From contig NZ_CP151637.1 in NCBI RefSeq assembly GCF_038397755.1, positions 1,364,001-1,428,000 on the forward strand: a DNA stretch of 64,000 nt, written 5' to 3'. This DNA is from Microbacterium sp. LWH7-1.2 (GTDB lineage Bacteria > Actinomycetota > Actinomycetes > Actinomycetales > Microbacteriaceae). Shown here in pieces: positions 33,733 through 42,774 of the stretch; positions within the stretch are counted from its first letter, which is position 1; the number at the start of each line of letters is the position of its first letter. The notes beneath the pieces were generated by a model. The model worked only from the letters and a program-made list of their open reading frames with translations. It was not told where the DNA came from and made no database searches. The position numbers were made by a program, and so were the translations under genes.

Positions 33733-34149
33733 GTGGACACGATTCGAGACCAGGACGGCCATCCGACGAGCACGGCGGCAGTGGATGCCGAGCGTCAGGC
33801 GCGCTGGGAGGAGCAGGAGCGAGCGGCCGCTTCCGCCTCGCGCGACATCGCCGATGTGCCGGCCGTCGAGGTCATCACCACGGCCGCCGTGCACCTGATG
33901 AGCGCCGCCGCCGTCAAGGTCGGACTGGCCGACGACCCCGCGACGCAGACCGACCTCGACGAGGCGCGCAAGCTCATCAACGCCCTGGCCGGACTCATCA
34001 CCGCCGGCGCGCCCGAGATCAGCGACATGCACGCCCGCTCGCTCCGCGACGGACTGCGCTCGGTTCAGCTCGCGTTCCGCGAGGCATCCGTCATCCCCGA
34101 CCCGATCGGCAAGGGTCCCGGCGAGAAGTGGACCGGCCCGGTCACCTGA
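33733..34149 (+). CDS. DUF1844 domain-containing protein
   Basis: The 138-residue protein starts at GTG 33733 (VDTIRDQDGHPTSTAAVDAE). Its core VITTAAVHLMSAAAVKVGL followed by LDEARKLINALAGLITA is the hallmark of DUF1844. This gene regularly lies divergent from infC in actinobacteria, as here. Residues 20-40 form a charged helix. No enzymatic motif is visible and the function is unknown. The ribosome-binding site is weak (GAGAGAA). Confidence 0.85.
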   Translation: MDTIRDQDGHPTSTAAVDAERQARWEEQERAAASASRDIADVPAVEVITTAAVHLMSAAAVKVGLADDPATQTDLDEARKLINALAGLITAGAPEISDMHARSLRDGLRSVQLAFREASVIPDPIGKGPGEKWTGPVT

Positions 34150-34181
34150 CCCTGGGGCGGCGCGTCCCGCCGCCTCGCCGT

Positions 34182-34235
34182 CATGTCCCGATTCTGCGGC
34201 GAACGAGACCTTCCAGCGATCGAGATCGGGACATG
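34182..34235. repeat. inverted repeat in a convergent intergenic gap (REP-like candidate)
   Basis: CATGTCCCGAT at 34182-34192 is repeated as its exact complement at 34225-34235, with 32 nt between. It lies between the convergent ends of the DUF1844 and decarboxylase genes. It may terminate transcription from both sides or be a dispersed repetitive palindrome. Confidence 0.5.
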
Positions 34236-34273
34236 TTTCGACTGGCGCCCGCCTGAACGGTGATGGGCACGCC

Positions 34274-35665
34274 TCACCTCCCGATGCCGAGCTCGGCAGC
34301 GCCGCGCGCCACGGCGTCGACCGTGCGGCGGACGGCCTCAGCGTCGGTGCCGCGATTGCTCACGGAGAAGCGCACCACCGTTCGTCCGTGCCACGTCGAG
34401 GACGATGCCCACGCCGTCCCCTCGGCGCGCAGCCACTCTCCCAGCGCCGCGGTCGACGCGTCGTCCCGCGCCGCGAGGCACACCTGGGTGAACGGCACGT
34501 CGTTCAGCACCTCGAGCCCGGGAACCGTCCGGAATCCGGCGGCGAGGGCGGTGGCAGCATCCGTCAGCGCGTCGATCAGCCGGACGACGCCCTGACGGCC
34601 GAGAGAGCGCAGGGCCGCCCACACCGGGACTCCGCGCGCACGGCGCGACATCTCCGGGGTGTGGTCGTACGGATCCGCGACTCCGGTCATCGCGGGAAGG
34701 TACGCGGCGTGGGCGCCCAGCGCCGCCGTCATCGCCGCCTCGTCGCGGACGATCGCGACCCCGCAGTCGTACGGCACGTTCAGGGTCTTGTGGGCGTCGG
34801 TGGCCCAGGAGTCCGCCTGGGCGAGACCGTCCACCAGGTGGGCGAACCGGGGGCTGGCCGCCGCCCACAGGCCGAACGCGCCGTCGACGTGCACCCAGGC
34901 GCCGGCGCGATGCGCGACGGCGATGGCCGCGACGAAGTCGTCGAAAGCGCCGGAGTGCACGTCGCCCGCCTGCAGGGCGACGATCGCCGGGCCGGTCCCC
35001 TCCCTGAGCGCGCGCTCCAGGCCCGTCACGTCGATGCGTCCCTGATCGTCGGCGCCGACGGTCGCCGGAGCGCCGAGGCCGGCGAGACGGCCGGCCAGGA
35101 CCATCGAGGTGTGTACGGCGTCGCCTGCGAGGAAGCGGATCGCGGGGGCGGCCTGGATCCCGGCAGCGGGATCGGCACCGGCACGGCGGAGCACGGCGTC
35201 GCGCGCCGTCACGAGACACGCGAAGTTCGCCATCGTCCCGCCCGTCACGAACCCCACCCCGCTGCCGGGGGGAAGCCCGAGGAGGTCCAGGAGCCACGCC
35301 GCGGCCACCTCCTCGACGGCGGCTGCCGCCGGAGTGAGCTGGCGTGCGCCGGCATTCTGATCCCACGCCGACACCAGCCAATCGGCGGCGAGTGCCGCCG
35401 GATAGGTGCCGCCGATGACCAGTCCGAAGAACCGTGGAGATCCCAGCGCGATGAGACCGGGAGCGGATGCCTCGGCCAGCTCCTCGACCACGGCCACGGG
35501 ATCGATCCCCTCCTCGGGCAATTCTCGTGGAAGGCGTGCGTGGGTCGCGTCGACGTCCAGGTCGGGGCGGATCGCCCGCTCGTCGACCGAGTCGAGCCAC
35601 GCCATCGCGTGGCGGTGCGCGACATGAAGGACAGTGCCGTATTGTCCGTGCGGGCCGTGGTTCAT
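34274..35665 (-). CDS. PLP-dependent group II decarboxylase family protein
   Basis: The 463-residue enzyme has the fold of aromatic-amino-acid/glutamate decarboxylases. It shows TGGTMANFACLVTARDAVL (PLP phosphate region), HVDGAFGLWAA (Asp to the pyridine nitrogen) and DSWATDAHKTLNVPYDCG, in which the Lys forms the Schiff base. The start at 35665 has GGAGGT about 6 nt upstream. Related proteins decarboxylate aromatic L-amino acids or cleave them as aldolase-type variants, and the substrate cannot be stated. It is monocistronic, opposite the DUF1844 gene. Confidence 0.85.
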   Translation of the reverse strand: MNHGPHGQYGTVLHVAHRHAMAWLDSVDERAIRPDLDVDATHARLPRELPEEGIDPVAVVEELAEASAPGLIALGSPRFFGLVIGGTYPAALAADWLVSAWDQNAGARQLTPAAAAVEEVAAAWLLDLLGLPPGSGVGFVTGGTMANFACLVTARDAVLRRAGADPAAGIQAAPAIRFLAGDAVHTSMVLAGRLAGLGAPATVGADDQGRIDVTGLERALREGTGPAIVALQAGDVHSGAFDDFVAAIAVAHRAGAWVHVDGAFGLWAAASPRFAHLVDGLAQADSWATDAHKTLNVPYDCGVAIVRDEAAMTAALGAHAAYLPAMTGVADPYDHTPEMSRRARGVPVWAALRSLGRQGVVRLIDALTDAATALAAGFRTVPGLEVLNDVPFTQVCLAARDDASTAALGEWLRAEGTAWASSSTWHGRTVVRFSVSNRGTDAEAVRRTVDAVARGAAELGIGR

Positions 35666-35761
35666 CGGGCTACCTCCGACGCCCGATCCTCCGCCCCCGC
35701 ACCGGGAGCCGCAAGAGGCCGGATGGCGCTCGGTCATCGCGTTACGGGCGATGCCTCGTTG

Positions 35762-36559
35762 TCAGCGGCCGCGGACGAGCTTGACAGTCAGAGAGTCGAC
35801 GAGAACGGCGATGCGGTCGTCGGCGGCCCAGCGCTTGGCGAGGCGCGCGAGCACGGCGTCGAGCTCGGCCTTCTCGAGGCCGTCGATGAGCTGCAGACGC
35901 ACGACGAGCTCGGGGCCGCGCAGGCGCGCGTCCGGGTCGCCCGCCTCCACGGCCAGGTCGATGACCGACAGCTCGCCGCCGATGCTCGCCTGAAGACCCG
36001 CGTACACCTCGGGCGAGAGGAAACTCGGCTCCCAGGGCTGGCCCTGGCCGATAGCCCATACGGCGGGGCGGCGGATGACGAACTCGGTCTCCGACGCCGG
36101 GTCGACCACGATGAGGTCGGTGTCGTCGGCCGCCGCGGACAGGGCGGTGCGGACGCCGTCCGCCGGAACCGGCCGGGCCGCGGCATCCCATCGCCTCATC
36201 GTGTCGACCGACGTGAACACCGGCAGCACGCGGCGGCCGTCGGGGGCGGCGACCGTGACGATCGAGAGCTCCTGCGTCTTGTCGACCTCGAGGCCGTGCG
36301 CCCCGATGCCGTGGTCGCCCTTCTCGGCGACGAGAGGGATCAGCAGGCGCGCCGCACGGTAGGCGTCGACGACCTCGCGCTGGCCGCCGGTGCCCGCGCG
36401 GAACGCGGTGAGCGCGGCGAGCAGCGCCGGGTCGGCGGAGCCGTCGTCGGCGGCGTGCGGATTCGCCTGGAAGCTGCGCCCCTCCCACGGCACGCCCGCG
36501 GAGTCGCCGCCATGCCCAGGGCCGTGCTGGGCGGCGTGCGGGTCAGTGTCCGGCGACAT
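35762..36559 (-). CDS. SseB family protein
   Basis: The 265-residue protein has an SseB N-terminal-type domain at about 40-160, with [12 protein letters not shown] and [14 protein letters not shown], and a C-terminal domain of about 100 residues. SseB in E. coli is linked to serine sensitivity, and the molecular role is unknown. Its ATG lies inside the end of priA (17-nt overlap in another frame), so it is part of the histidine operon. SseB genes commonly follow priA in actinobacteria. Confidence 0.82.
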   Translation of the reverse strand: MSPDTDPHAAQHGPGHGGDSAGVPWEGRSFQANPHAADDGSADPALLAALTAFRAGTGGQREVVDAYRAARLLIPLVAEKGDHGIGAHGLEVDKTQELSIVTVAAPDGRRVLPVFTSVDTMRRWDAAARPVPADGVRTALSAAADDTDLIVVDPASETEFVIRRPAVWAIGQGQPWEPSFLSPEVYAGLQASIGGELSVIDLAVEAGDPDARLRGPELVVRLQLIDGLEKAELDAVLARLAKRWAADDRIAVLVDSLTVKLVRGR

Positions 36560-37289
36560 CCAGCGCCTCGGCGAGCGTGAACGCGCCGGCGTAGAGCGCC
36601 TTGCCCACGATCGCGCCCTCGACGCCGAGCGGGACCAGGTCGCGCAGCGCCGCGATGTCGTCGAGGCTCGACACGCCCCCCGAGGCGACGATCGGCTTCG
36701 GGGTGCGGGTGGTCAGCTCGCGCAGCAGGTCCAGGTTCGGGCCCTTGAGGGTGCCGTCCTTGGTGACGTCCGTGACGACATAGCGGCTGCAGCCGGCCGA
36801 CTCGAGACGGTCCAGCACCGTCCACAGGTCGCCGCCCTCGCGCGTCCAGCCGCGCGCGGCGAGCGTCGTGCCGCGCACGTCGAGCCCGACGGCGATCGCG
36901 TCGCCATAGCGGCCGATGACGTCGGCCGCCCACTCGGGATTCTCGAGAGCGGCCGTGCCGAGGTTGATGCGCGAGGCACCGCTCTCGAGCGCGGCCTCGA
37001 GCGTGCGGTCGTCGCGGATGCCGCCCGAGAGCTCCACCTGAACGCCGCGGACCTGCTTGATGACCTTGCGCAGCACGCCGGCGTTGCTGCCGCGACCGAA
37101 CGCGGCGTCGAGATCGACGAGGTGGATCCACTCTGCGCCCTGACGAGCGAAGTCCAGTGCGGCATCGACGGGGTCGCCGTAGCTGGTCTCGGTGCCGGCC
37201 TCGCCCTGCGTCAGACGGACGGCCTTGCCGTCGGCCACATCGACGGCGGGCAGGAGGACGAGCTTGGGTGTGGATGCGAAATCGTTCAT
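36543..37289 (-). CDS. priA: bifunctional phosphoribosyl isomerase PriA (HisA/TrpF)
   Basis: The 248-residue TIM-barrel enzyme carries the two catalytic-Asp regions [15 protein letters not shown] and [14 protein letters not shown], and phosphate-binding GGxR-type loops ([10 protein letters not shown]). In actinobacteria that lack a separate TrpF, this protein serves both histidine (ProFAR isomerisation) and tryptophan (PRA isomerisation) synthesis, so dual function is likely. The sequence alone cannot prove it. It sits between hisH and sseB. Confidence 0.92.
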   Translation of the reverse strand: MNDFASTPKLVLLPAVDVADGKAVRLTQGEAGTETSYGDPVDAALDFARQGAEWIHLVDLDAAFGRGSNAGVLRKVIKQVRGVQVELSGGIRDDRTLEAALESGASRINLGTAALENPEWAADVIGRYGDAIAVGLDVRGTTLAARGWTREGGDLWTVLDRLESAGCSRYVVTDVTKDGTLKGPNLDLLRELTTRTPKPIVASGGVSSLDDIAALRDLVPLGVEGAIVGKALYAGAFTLAEALDVAGH

Positions 37290-37361
37290 GGATCCTGACT
37301 CAGACGTGGGGAAGCTGTGGGGCGGATCACGGGAACACGCGCTCCCGCGGACGGCACGGTC

Positions 37362-38033
37362 TCAGAGGGTAGCCCCGCCGAGCCCGTCGATCCAATTCGT
37401 GAGGAGACGGATGCCGGCATCCCCCGACTTCTCCGGGTGGAACTGCGTGGCCGACAGCGGCCCGTTCTCGACCGCTGCAAGGAACGGCGTGCCGTACTCG
37501 CACCACGTCAGGACGGGCTCGGGGAAGGGAGGCTGCACGTCGAGCAGCCACTTCTGCGCGCCGAACGAATGGACGAAGTAGAAGCGCTCGTGCTCGATGC
37601 CGCGGAACAGGCGAGAGCCCTCGCCGGGCTCGACCGTGTTCCAGCCCATGTGGGGCAGCACGGGGGCGTCGAGCTCCGTCACGACACCGGGCCACTCGCC
37701 CATTCCCTCGGTGTCGACGCCGCGCTCGACGCCGCGCTCGAAGAAGATCTGCATGCCGACGCACACACCGAGCACCGGACGCCCGCCCGCGAGCCGACGC
37801 TCGATGAGCTCGTCGCCGCGGCTCGCGCGCAACGCCTCGGCCACGGCGCGGAACGCGCCGACGCCGGGCACGAAGAGCCCGTCCGCGTCCATGATGAGGC
37901 CGCGATCGGAGGTCAGTCGCGCGTCGGCGCCGGCCGCGACGAGTGCCTTGACCGCCGAGTGCACGTTGCCCGACCCGTAGTCGAGGACGGCGACGAGCGG
38001 CTTCTCCCGTTCAGCAGGAGCGCTTGCGGTCAC
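37362..38033 (-). CDS. hisH: imidazole glycerol phosphate synthase, glutaminase subunit HisH
   Basis: HisH supplies ammonia from glutamine to HisF to form imidazole glycerol phosphate. The class I glutaminase triad is present: nucleophile C91 in [10 protein letters not shown], and His plus Glu in QFHPEKSGD near the C-terminus. The N-terminal [11 protein letters not shown] is typical. The start is a GTG at 38033 that overlaps the hisB stop as GTGA, so it is translationally coupled to hisB. hisF is not in this window. Confidence 0.95.
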   Translation of the reverse strand: MTASAPAEREKPLVAVLDYGSGNVHSAVKALVAAGADARLTSDRGLIMDADGLFVPGVGAFRAVAEALRASRGDELIERRLAGGRPVLGVCVGMQIFFERGVERGVDTEGMGEWPGVVTELDAPVLPHMGWNTVEPGEGSRLFRGIEHERFYFVHSFGAQKWLLDVQPPFPEPVLTWCEYGTPFLAAVENGPLSATQFHPEKSGDAGIRLLTNWIDGLGGATL

Positions 38034-38638
38034 AGGGCGCCCTTCGTGCTCGGGATGCCGTCGATGAGCGGGTCGAGCGCCTTCGCCTGGCGGAACGCGC
38101 GGGCGAAGGCCTTGTACTCCGCCTCGGCGATGTGGTGCGGGTCGCGCCCCGACAGCACGCGCACGTGAACCGTCAGCGCCGCGTTGAATGCGATCGCCTC
38201 GAACGTGTGGCGCACGAGCGAGCCGGTGAAGTGGCCGCCGATGAGGTGGTGCTCGAAGCCGGCGGGCTCGCCGGTGTGCACCAGGTAAGGACGGCCGCTG
38301 ATGTCGACCACCGCCTGTGCGAGCGCCTCGTCGAGCGGGACGAGCGCGTCGCCATAGCGTGAGATGCCCGACTTGTCGCCGAGCGCCTCTCGGATCGCCT
38401 GGCCGAGCACGATCGAGATGTCTTCCACGGTGTGGTGGGCGTCGATGTCGGTGTCGCCCGACGCGCGGACCGTGAGGTCGGTGAGCGAGTGCTTCGCGAA
38501 CGCCGTCAGCAGGTGGTCGAAGAACGGCACCGTGGTGTCGATGCGGCTGCGGCCGGTGCCGTCGAGATCGAGTTCGAGCTCGACGGTCGACTCGCTCGTC
38601 GCCCGGCGCAGCGAGGCGGTACGTGGTGCGGCGCTCAT
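38030..38638 (-). CDS. hisB: imidazoleglycerol-phosphate dehydratase
   Basis: This Mn-dependent dehydratase removes water in the seventh step of histidine synthesis. Its 202 residues are the monofunctional length. Metal-binding His clusters appear as [33 protein letters not shown] and [16 protein letters not shown]. The ATG at 38638 overlaps the hisC stop as ATGA, which fixes the start; the longer in-frame extension is shadow of hisC. Its stop overlaps hisH. Confidence 0.96.
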   Translation of the reverse strand: MSAAPRTASLRRATSESTVELELDLDGTGRSRIDTTVPFFDHLLTAFAKHSLTDLTVRASGDTDIDAHHTVEDISIVLGQAIREALGDKSGISRYGDALVPLDEALAQAVVDISGRPYLVHTGEPAGFEHHLIGGHFTGSLVRHTFEAIAFNAALTVHVRVLSGRDPHHIAEAEYKAFARAFRQAKALDPLIDGIPSTKGAL

Positions 38639-39720
38639 GCCGCCGATCCTACCGAGGCGAGGGCGTCGAGGAACGCGGTGGTCTCGTCCTCGGTGCCCGC
38701 GGTGACCCGCAGGTGCGACGGGATGCCGACGTCGCGGATGAGCACGCCCTCGTCGTAGAGCGCCTTCCAGGTCGCGGCCGGGTCGGCCACGCCGCCGAAC
38801 AGCACGAAGTTCGTCCACGATTCGTGCGGCGTGTACCCGAGCGCCTCGACCGTGGCCGAGATGCGGTCGCGCTGGGCGACGATCTCGTCGACCATGCCCA
38901 GCATGACGGGGGCGTGGCGCAGCGCCGCGGACGCTGCCGCCTGGGTCAGCGCGCTGAGGTGGTACGGCAGGCGCACGAGACGCAGCGCGTCGATGAGAGC
39001 GGGGTCCGCGGCGAGGTAGCCGACGCGGGCGCCGGCGAATGCGAACGCCTTGCTCATGGTGCGCGAGACGACGAGGCGCTCGCGCCCGGGCAGCAATGTC
39101 AGCGCCGAGCGCTCCTCGTGCGGGGCGAACTCGAAGTACGCCTCGTCGACGATGACGACGCCGTCGGTGGCCTCGTACACGGCTTCCACGACGTCGAGCC
39201 CGAGCGGAGTGCCGGTCGGGTTGTTCGGAGAGCACAGGAAGATCACATCGGGCGAGGCGTCGGAGATCTGGGATGCCGCGTCTTCCGCGTCGATCGCATA
39301 GTCGGCCGATCGGGTGCCCGAGATCCACTCCGCACCGGTGCCGCGCGTGAGCAGCGGGTACATGGAGTAGGTGGGCGTGAAGCCGAATGCAGTGCGCCCC
39401 GGCCCCGCGAAGGCCTGCAGGATGTGCTGCAGCACCTCGTTGGAGCCGTTCGCGGCCCAGATCTGATCGCGGGTGAGACCGTGGCCGAGATAGTCGGCGA
39501 AGCCTTCCCGCAATGCGGTGAACTCGCGGTCGGGGTAGCGGTTGACGTCGCGCAGTGCGAGGGCGATCGAGTCGAGGATGTCGTCGGCGACCTCAGCAGG
39601 AACGGGATGCGTGTTCTCGTTGACGTTGAGGGCGACCGGGAGCGGTGCCTGCGGGGCGCCGTAGGGCTTCTGCCCTCGGAGATCGACGCGTAGGGGGAGG
39701 TCTTCGAGACGTGCACTCAC
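38635..39720 (-). CDS. hisC: histidinol-phosphate aminotransferase
   Basis: This fold-type I PLP enzyme transaminates imidazole acetol phosphate. It has [10 protein letters not shown] at the N-terminal substrate arm, the PLP-binding NPTGTPLG and DEAYFEF strands, and [12 protein letters not shown], in which the Lys binds PLP. I favour the GTG start at 39720 ([10 protein letters not shown]) because TACCAT lies 7 nt upstream. An ATG seven bases earlier overlaps that hexamer. The length from the GTG is 361. It is the first gene of hisC-hisB-hisH-priA-sseB. Confidence 0.94.
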   Translation of the reverse strand: MSARLEDLPLRVDLRGQKPYGAPQAPLPVALNVNENTHPVPAEVADDILDSIALALRDVNRYPDREFTALREGFADYLGHGLTRDQIWAANGSNEVLQHILQAFAGPGRTAFGFTPTYSMYPLLTRGTGAEWISGTRSADYAIDAEDAASQISDASPDVIFLCSPNNPTGTPLGLDVVEAVYEATDGVVIVDEAYFEFAPHEERSALTLLPGRERLVVSRTMSKAFAFAGARVGYLAADPALIDALRLVRLPYHLSALTQAAASAALRHAPVMLGMVDEIVAQRDRISATVEALGYTPHESWTNFVLFGGVADPAATWKALYDEGVLIRDVGIPSHLRVTAGTEDETTAFLDALASVGSAA

Positions 39721-39787
39721 CCATCCCATGGTAGGCCCGACCGTCACGACCCCCTCGCCGCGTGACGCCGCGCGACGCACCGCGCGA

Positions 39788-40198
39788 TCAGCGGCCGTAC
39801 GCTGCCGGGATCGCCAGGCGCTGCCCCGCCTGGACGAGGACCGTGTCGAGGGCGTTCAGTCGCACGAGCTCGTCGACGACGTCGCGCGGATCGCGGTCGG
39901 GCGCGACCTCTTCCGCGATCGTCCACAGTGATTCGCCGGGCGCCACGGTGACCGTGATGAACGAGCCCGCAGGTGCGCCCGCGTCTCGCGACGCGAGGGC
40001 CGAGCCGCCGCCGAGCACCGCCACGCTCAGTGCGATGACCGCGGGAAGGGAGGCCAGCACAGCGAGTACGCGACGACCCCGCACGGTCAGGCGGAGACGC
40101 GTGGATCGCCCGGCCACGGCGCGCGTGGCGCGCTGGGCTGCGGCACCGGCGGCGCGGGCCGGCGACGGGACGGACGTCGTGAAGTCGATCGCGGTCAT
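39788..40198 (-). CDS. LysM membrane protein divergent from lexA, probable SOS cell-division inhibitor
   Basis: The 136-residue protein has a basic N-terminal cytoplasmic part, one membrane helix (about 44-66), and an extracellular LysM domain (about 80-131, [18 protein letters not shown]). This layout, and its place divergent from lexA, match Rv2719c of mycobacteria, DivS of corynebacteria and YneA of Bacillus, SOS-induced inhibitors of cell division. Its promoter overlaps the LexA-type box. AGGAGGAGA about 6 nt before the ATG at 40198 sets the start. The role is inferred from synteny and domain layout. Confidence 0.82.
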   Translation of the reverse strand: MTAIDFTTSVPSPARAAGAAAQRATRAVAGRSTRLRLTVRGRRVLAVLASLPAVIALSVAVLGGGSALASRDAGAPAGSFITVTVAPGESLWTIAEEVAPDRDPRDVVDELVRLNALDTVLVQAGQRLAIPAAYGR

Positions 40199-40224
40199 GC
40201 TCGTCTCCTCCTGATGGGGAGAGA

Positions 40225-40262
40225 TTCGCATTCTCCACTCGGCCGGGAGTGAAGAATGCGAA
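40225..40262 (-). promoter_or_regulatory. long hairpin in the 5' leader of the LysM gene
   Basis: A 16-bp stem with a single mismatch (TTCGCATTCTCCACTC against its partner, loop GGCCGG) lies between the predicted start of transcription near 40267 and the ribosome-binding site. Flanking GAGAG/CTCTC can extend it to nearly the first transcribed base. It could also serve as a DNA operator. See the findings. Confidence 0.75.
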
Positions 40263-40268
40263 CCTCTC

Positions 40269-40302
40269 TTCCGAAGCTATCTTCGAGTCTGTACGATGTC
40301 AA
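40269..40302. promoter_or_regulatory. divergent lexA and LysM promoters with LexA-type box
   Basis: The box CGAAGCTATCTTCG lies at 40272-40285. For lexA (plus) TTCCGA (40269-40274), 17 nt and TACGAT (40292-40297) form a promoter. For the LysM gene (minus) TTGACA (40297-40302), 17 nt and TAGCTT (40274-40279) form another. The box covers parts of both, so LexA would repress both genes together. Confidence 0.8.
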
Positions 40303-40461
40303 TACCGGGTTCGGGCGTCGATCCCTCGAACGCGACACGCGGTGAGGTTGCCACCTCATCCCGTGGGATCCGGATACGGTTTCGATACGAGAACCCCACC
40401 ACGGGCCTCCGACATTCGAAGAAACAGCGCTCGGCGGCCGAGCGCAGGACGGAGCCGGAAG

Positions 40462-41142
40462 ATGAGCGACGCGGCCGGGCGAGAGAAGCCCCAGACCCGC
40501 CGGCGCAAGAGCCTGAGCGACAAGCAGCTCGCGATCCTCGAAGTGATCCAGCGCTCGATCGCCCGTCACGGCTACCCGCCCAGCATGCGGGAGATCGGCG
40601 ATGCCGTCGGCCTCAAGTCGCTGTCGAGCGTCACGCACCAGCTCAACCAGCTCGAGCTGAGCGGGTATCTGCGGCGCGACGCCGGCAAGACGCGCGCGAT
40701 GGAAGTGCTCATCGACCTGCCCGGCACTGCCACCGAGAGCCCCGCCGACGCCGCGCCGTCGGTCGGCGACGCCGCGCTCGTCCCGCTGGTCGGCCGCATC
40801 GCCGCGGGCGTCCCGATCACGGCCGAGCAGCAGGTGGAGGAGATCTTCCCCCTCCCCCGCCAGCTGGTCGGCAAGGGCGACCTGTTCATGCTGAAGGTCT
40901 CCGGCGAGTCGATGATCGACGCCGCGATCTGCGACGGCGACTGGGTCGTGGTGCGATCGCAGGCCACGGCCGACAACGGCGACATCGTCGCGGCGATGCT
41001 CGACGGCGAGGCGACCGTCAAGACGTTCCGCCAGCGTGACGGCCACACCTGGCTCCTCCCCCGCAACTCCGCGTTCGAGCCGATCCTGGGCGACGATGCC
41101 ACCGTGCTCGGCAAGGTCGTCGCGGTGCTGCGCGCAGTCTGA
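40462..41142 (+). CDS. lexA: LexA SOS repressor
   Basis: LexA has 226 residues. The N-terminal winged HTH (about 18-80, [19 protein letters not shown]) binds the SOS box. The C-terminal S24 peptidase-type domain self-cleaves when RecA is activated. The cleavage site is A115-G116 in GRIAAGVPI, the nucleophile is S150 in SGESM, and the general base is K187 in ATVKTF. The leader from the predicted promoter is about 155 nt. Its promoter carries the LexA-type box, so autorepression is expected. Confidence 0.97.
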   Translation: MSDAAGREKPQTRRRKSLSDKQLAILEVIQRSIARHGYPPSMREIGDAVGLKSLSSVTHQLNQLELSGYLRRDAGKTRAMEVLIDLPGTATESPADAAPSVGDAALVPLVGRIAAGVPITAEQQVEEIFPLPRQLVGKGDLFMLKVSGESMIDAAICDGDWVVVRSQATADNGDIVAAMLDGEATVKTFRQRDGHTWLLPRNSAFEPILGDDATVLGKVVAVLRAV

Positions 41143-41256
41143 CCCGGCTCATCCGGGCGCGTGATCGCCCTCTGCGCAGGCGACTGTTGAGGCGCGGTTC
41201 GACGCCAACCGGTGCGGTGGGTGGCGGTGGTCACGAGCAGGCGCTATAAGGGGGGA

Positions 41257-42774
41257 ATGACCGCCGCAACGCCCGCGCCAGACGTTCCCGACCTCCAGGC
41301 TCGGCTGGACGCGCTCGAGGCCGAGAACGCCCTCCTCAAAGCGGGGGCCGCTCCTGCTCCGACCACCGGCAGGACGACGAGCCGTCCCGCGGGCAGCGGA
41401 TGGCGGGCGTTCTTCTCGGCGCTGTGCATCGTGATCGCATCGATCCTCGTCCCGATCTCGATCGTGACGGCGTGGGCGCGGCTGGAGCTCGTGGACGAGT
41501 CGGCGTTCGTGCAGACTCTCGCTCCGCTCGCCGACGATCCCGCCGTCCAGCAGATGATCATCGATGAGACGGTCGAGGCCGTCCAGGCGCAGGTCGACTT
41601 CGAACAGCTCACGGCGAACGTGTTCGAAGGGATCGACCAGCTCGGGCTGCCGCCGCGGGCCTCGCAGGCGCTCCAGCTGCTCCAGGCACCGGCGGCGCAG
41701 GGCCTCGAGAACCTCCTCACGCAGACCGTGACGCGCGTCGTCGAGTCGGACGCCTTCGCCGACACCTGGACGGCCACAACGCGTGCGGCCCACCGCGCCC
41801 TCACCGCCGCGGCGACCTCCGACGGCGGCGGCATCGTCGTCATGAGCGACGAGGGTCTCGGCATCCAGCTCGGCGCGATCGTCGAGCGCGTCAAGCAGAA
41901 CCTCATCGACCGCGGTGTGGGCCTCGCCCAGCTGATCCCGGCCGTCGACAAGGTGGTCGTCATCGGCACCGGCGACACCCTCGTGACGATCCGCACGACG
42001 TACGCGCTGGCCGCGGCGCTCGGCTGGTGGCTGCCGATCATCACGATCGGCCTCTTCGTGCTGGGCATCCTCATCGCGCGCCGCCGCAGCACCGCCGTTC
42101 TCGGTTCGGGCATCGGCTTCGCGCTCGGTGGCGGCGCCCTGGCGCTCGCGTTCGCGGTCGGCTACCCCGTCGTCGGCCAGACGGCCGTCCAGCTCGGGCT
42201 CTCCGCCACGGCTCTCGACGTGGTCTACCAGAGTCTTGTCGGCGCGATGCAGCAGACCGCCGCCATCGCGGTGCTTCTCGGGCTCGTGATCGCCGCGCTG
42301 GGCTGGTTCGCGGGCCGCTGGTCGCCGGCCGCACGGTCTCGGCAGGCGATCGGCAGCCTCAACTCGTCGGCGCGCCGTCAGCTCGCCAGCCACGGCTTCC
42401 GCACCGGGCGCTTCGGTATCTGGCTCTCCCGCTACCGCACGCTGGTCCGCACGCTGGTCATCGTCCTCGCCGTCATCTGGCTGTTCGCGCTGCGACCGCT
42501 GTCGGCGGGCGACATCTTCCTCGTGCTCATCGTCGCGCTGGTCGTGACGTGGATCCTCGAGCTGCTGCAGGTCCGTCCCGACGAGGCGGTGGTGACCGAC
42601 GAGCCGGTGCTCGAAGACGCCGACCCCTACGGCACCGCCGACACCCTCGTGATCGACGCCGACACGGTCGTCGTCGACGACGCGAACGACACCGAGGTCA
42701 TCCTCGAGACGACGGATGCCTCGGCCGACGCGTCCGCGCCGGCCGAGGCATCCGCGAAGAAGCCCCGCTCTTAG
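41257..42774 (+). CDS. large multi-pass membrane protein, unknown function
   Basis: The 505-residue protein begins with a short coiled-coil-like helix ([18 protein letters not shown], about 11-28). It has a first membrane helix near 50-70, an exported region of about 180 residues, then membrane helices near 250-270, 285-305, 335-358, 405-425 and 430-448. A long acidic C-terminal tail follows. I recognise no enzyme motif. Actinobacterial homologues are annotated as hypothetical membrane proteins. TATAAG followed by GGGGGA directly before the ATG could be a leaderless -10 or a ribosome-binding site. Its stop codon overlaps that of convergent metE. Confidence 0.8.
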   Translation: MTAATPAPDVPDLQARLDALEAENALLKAGAAPAPTTGRTTSRPAGSGWRAFFSALCIVIASILVPISIVTAWARLELVDESAFVQTLAPLADDPAVQQMIIDETVEAVQAQVDFEQLTANVFEGIDQLGLPPRASQALQLLQAPAAQGLENLLTQTVTRVVESDAFADTWTATTRAAHRALTAAATSDGGGIVVMSDEGLGIQLGAIVERVKQNLIDRGVGLAQLIPAVDKVVVIGTGDTLVTIRTTYALAAALGWWLPIITIGLFVLGILIARRRSTAVLGSGIGFALGGGALALAFAVGYPVVGQTAVQLGLSATALDVVYQSLVGAMQQTAAIAVLLGLVIAALGWFAGRWSPAARSRQAIGSLNSSARRQLASHGFRTGRFGIWLSRYRTLVRTLVIVLAVIWLFALRPLSAGDIFLVLIVALVVTWILELLQVRPDEAVVTDEPVLEDADPYGTADTLVIDADTVVVDDANDTEVILETTDASADASAPAEASAKKPRS

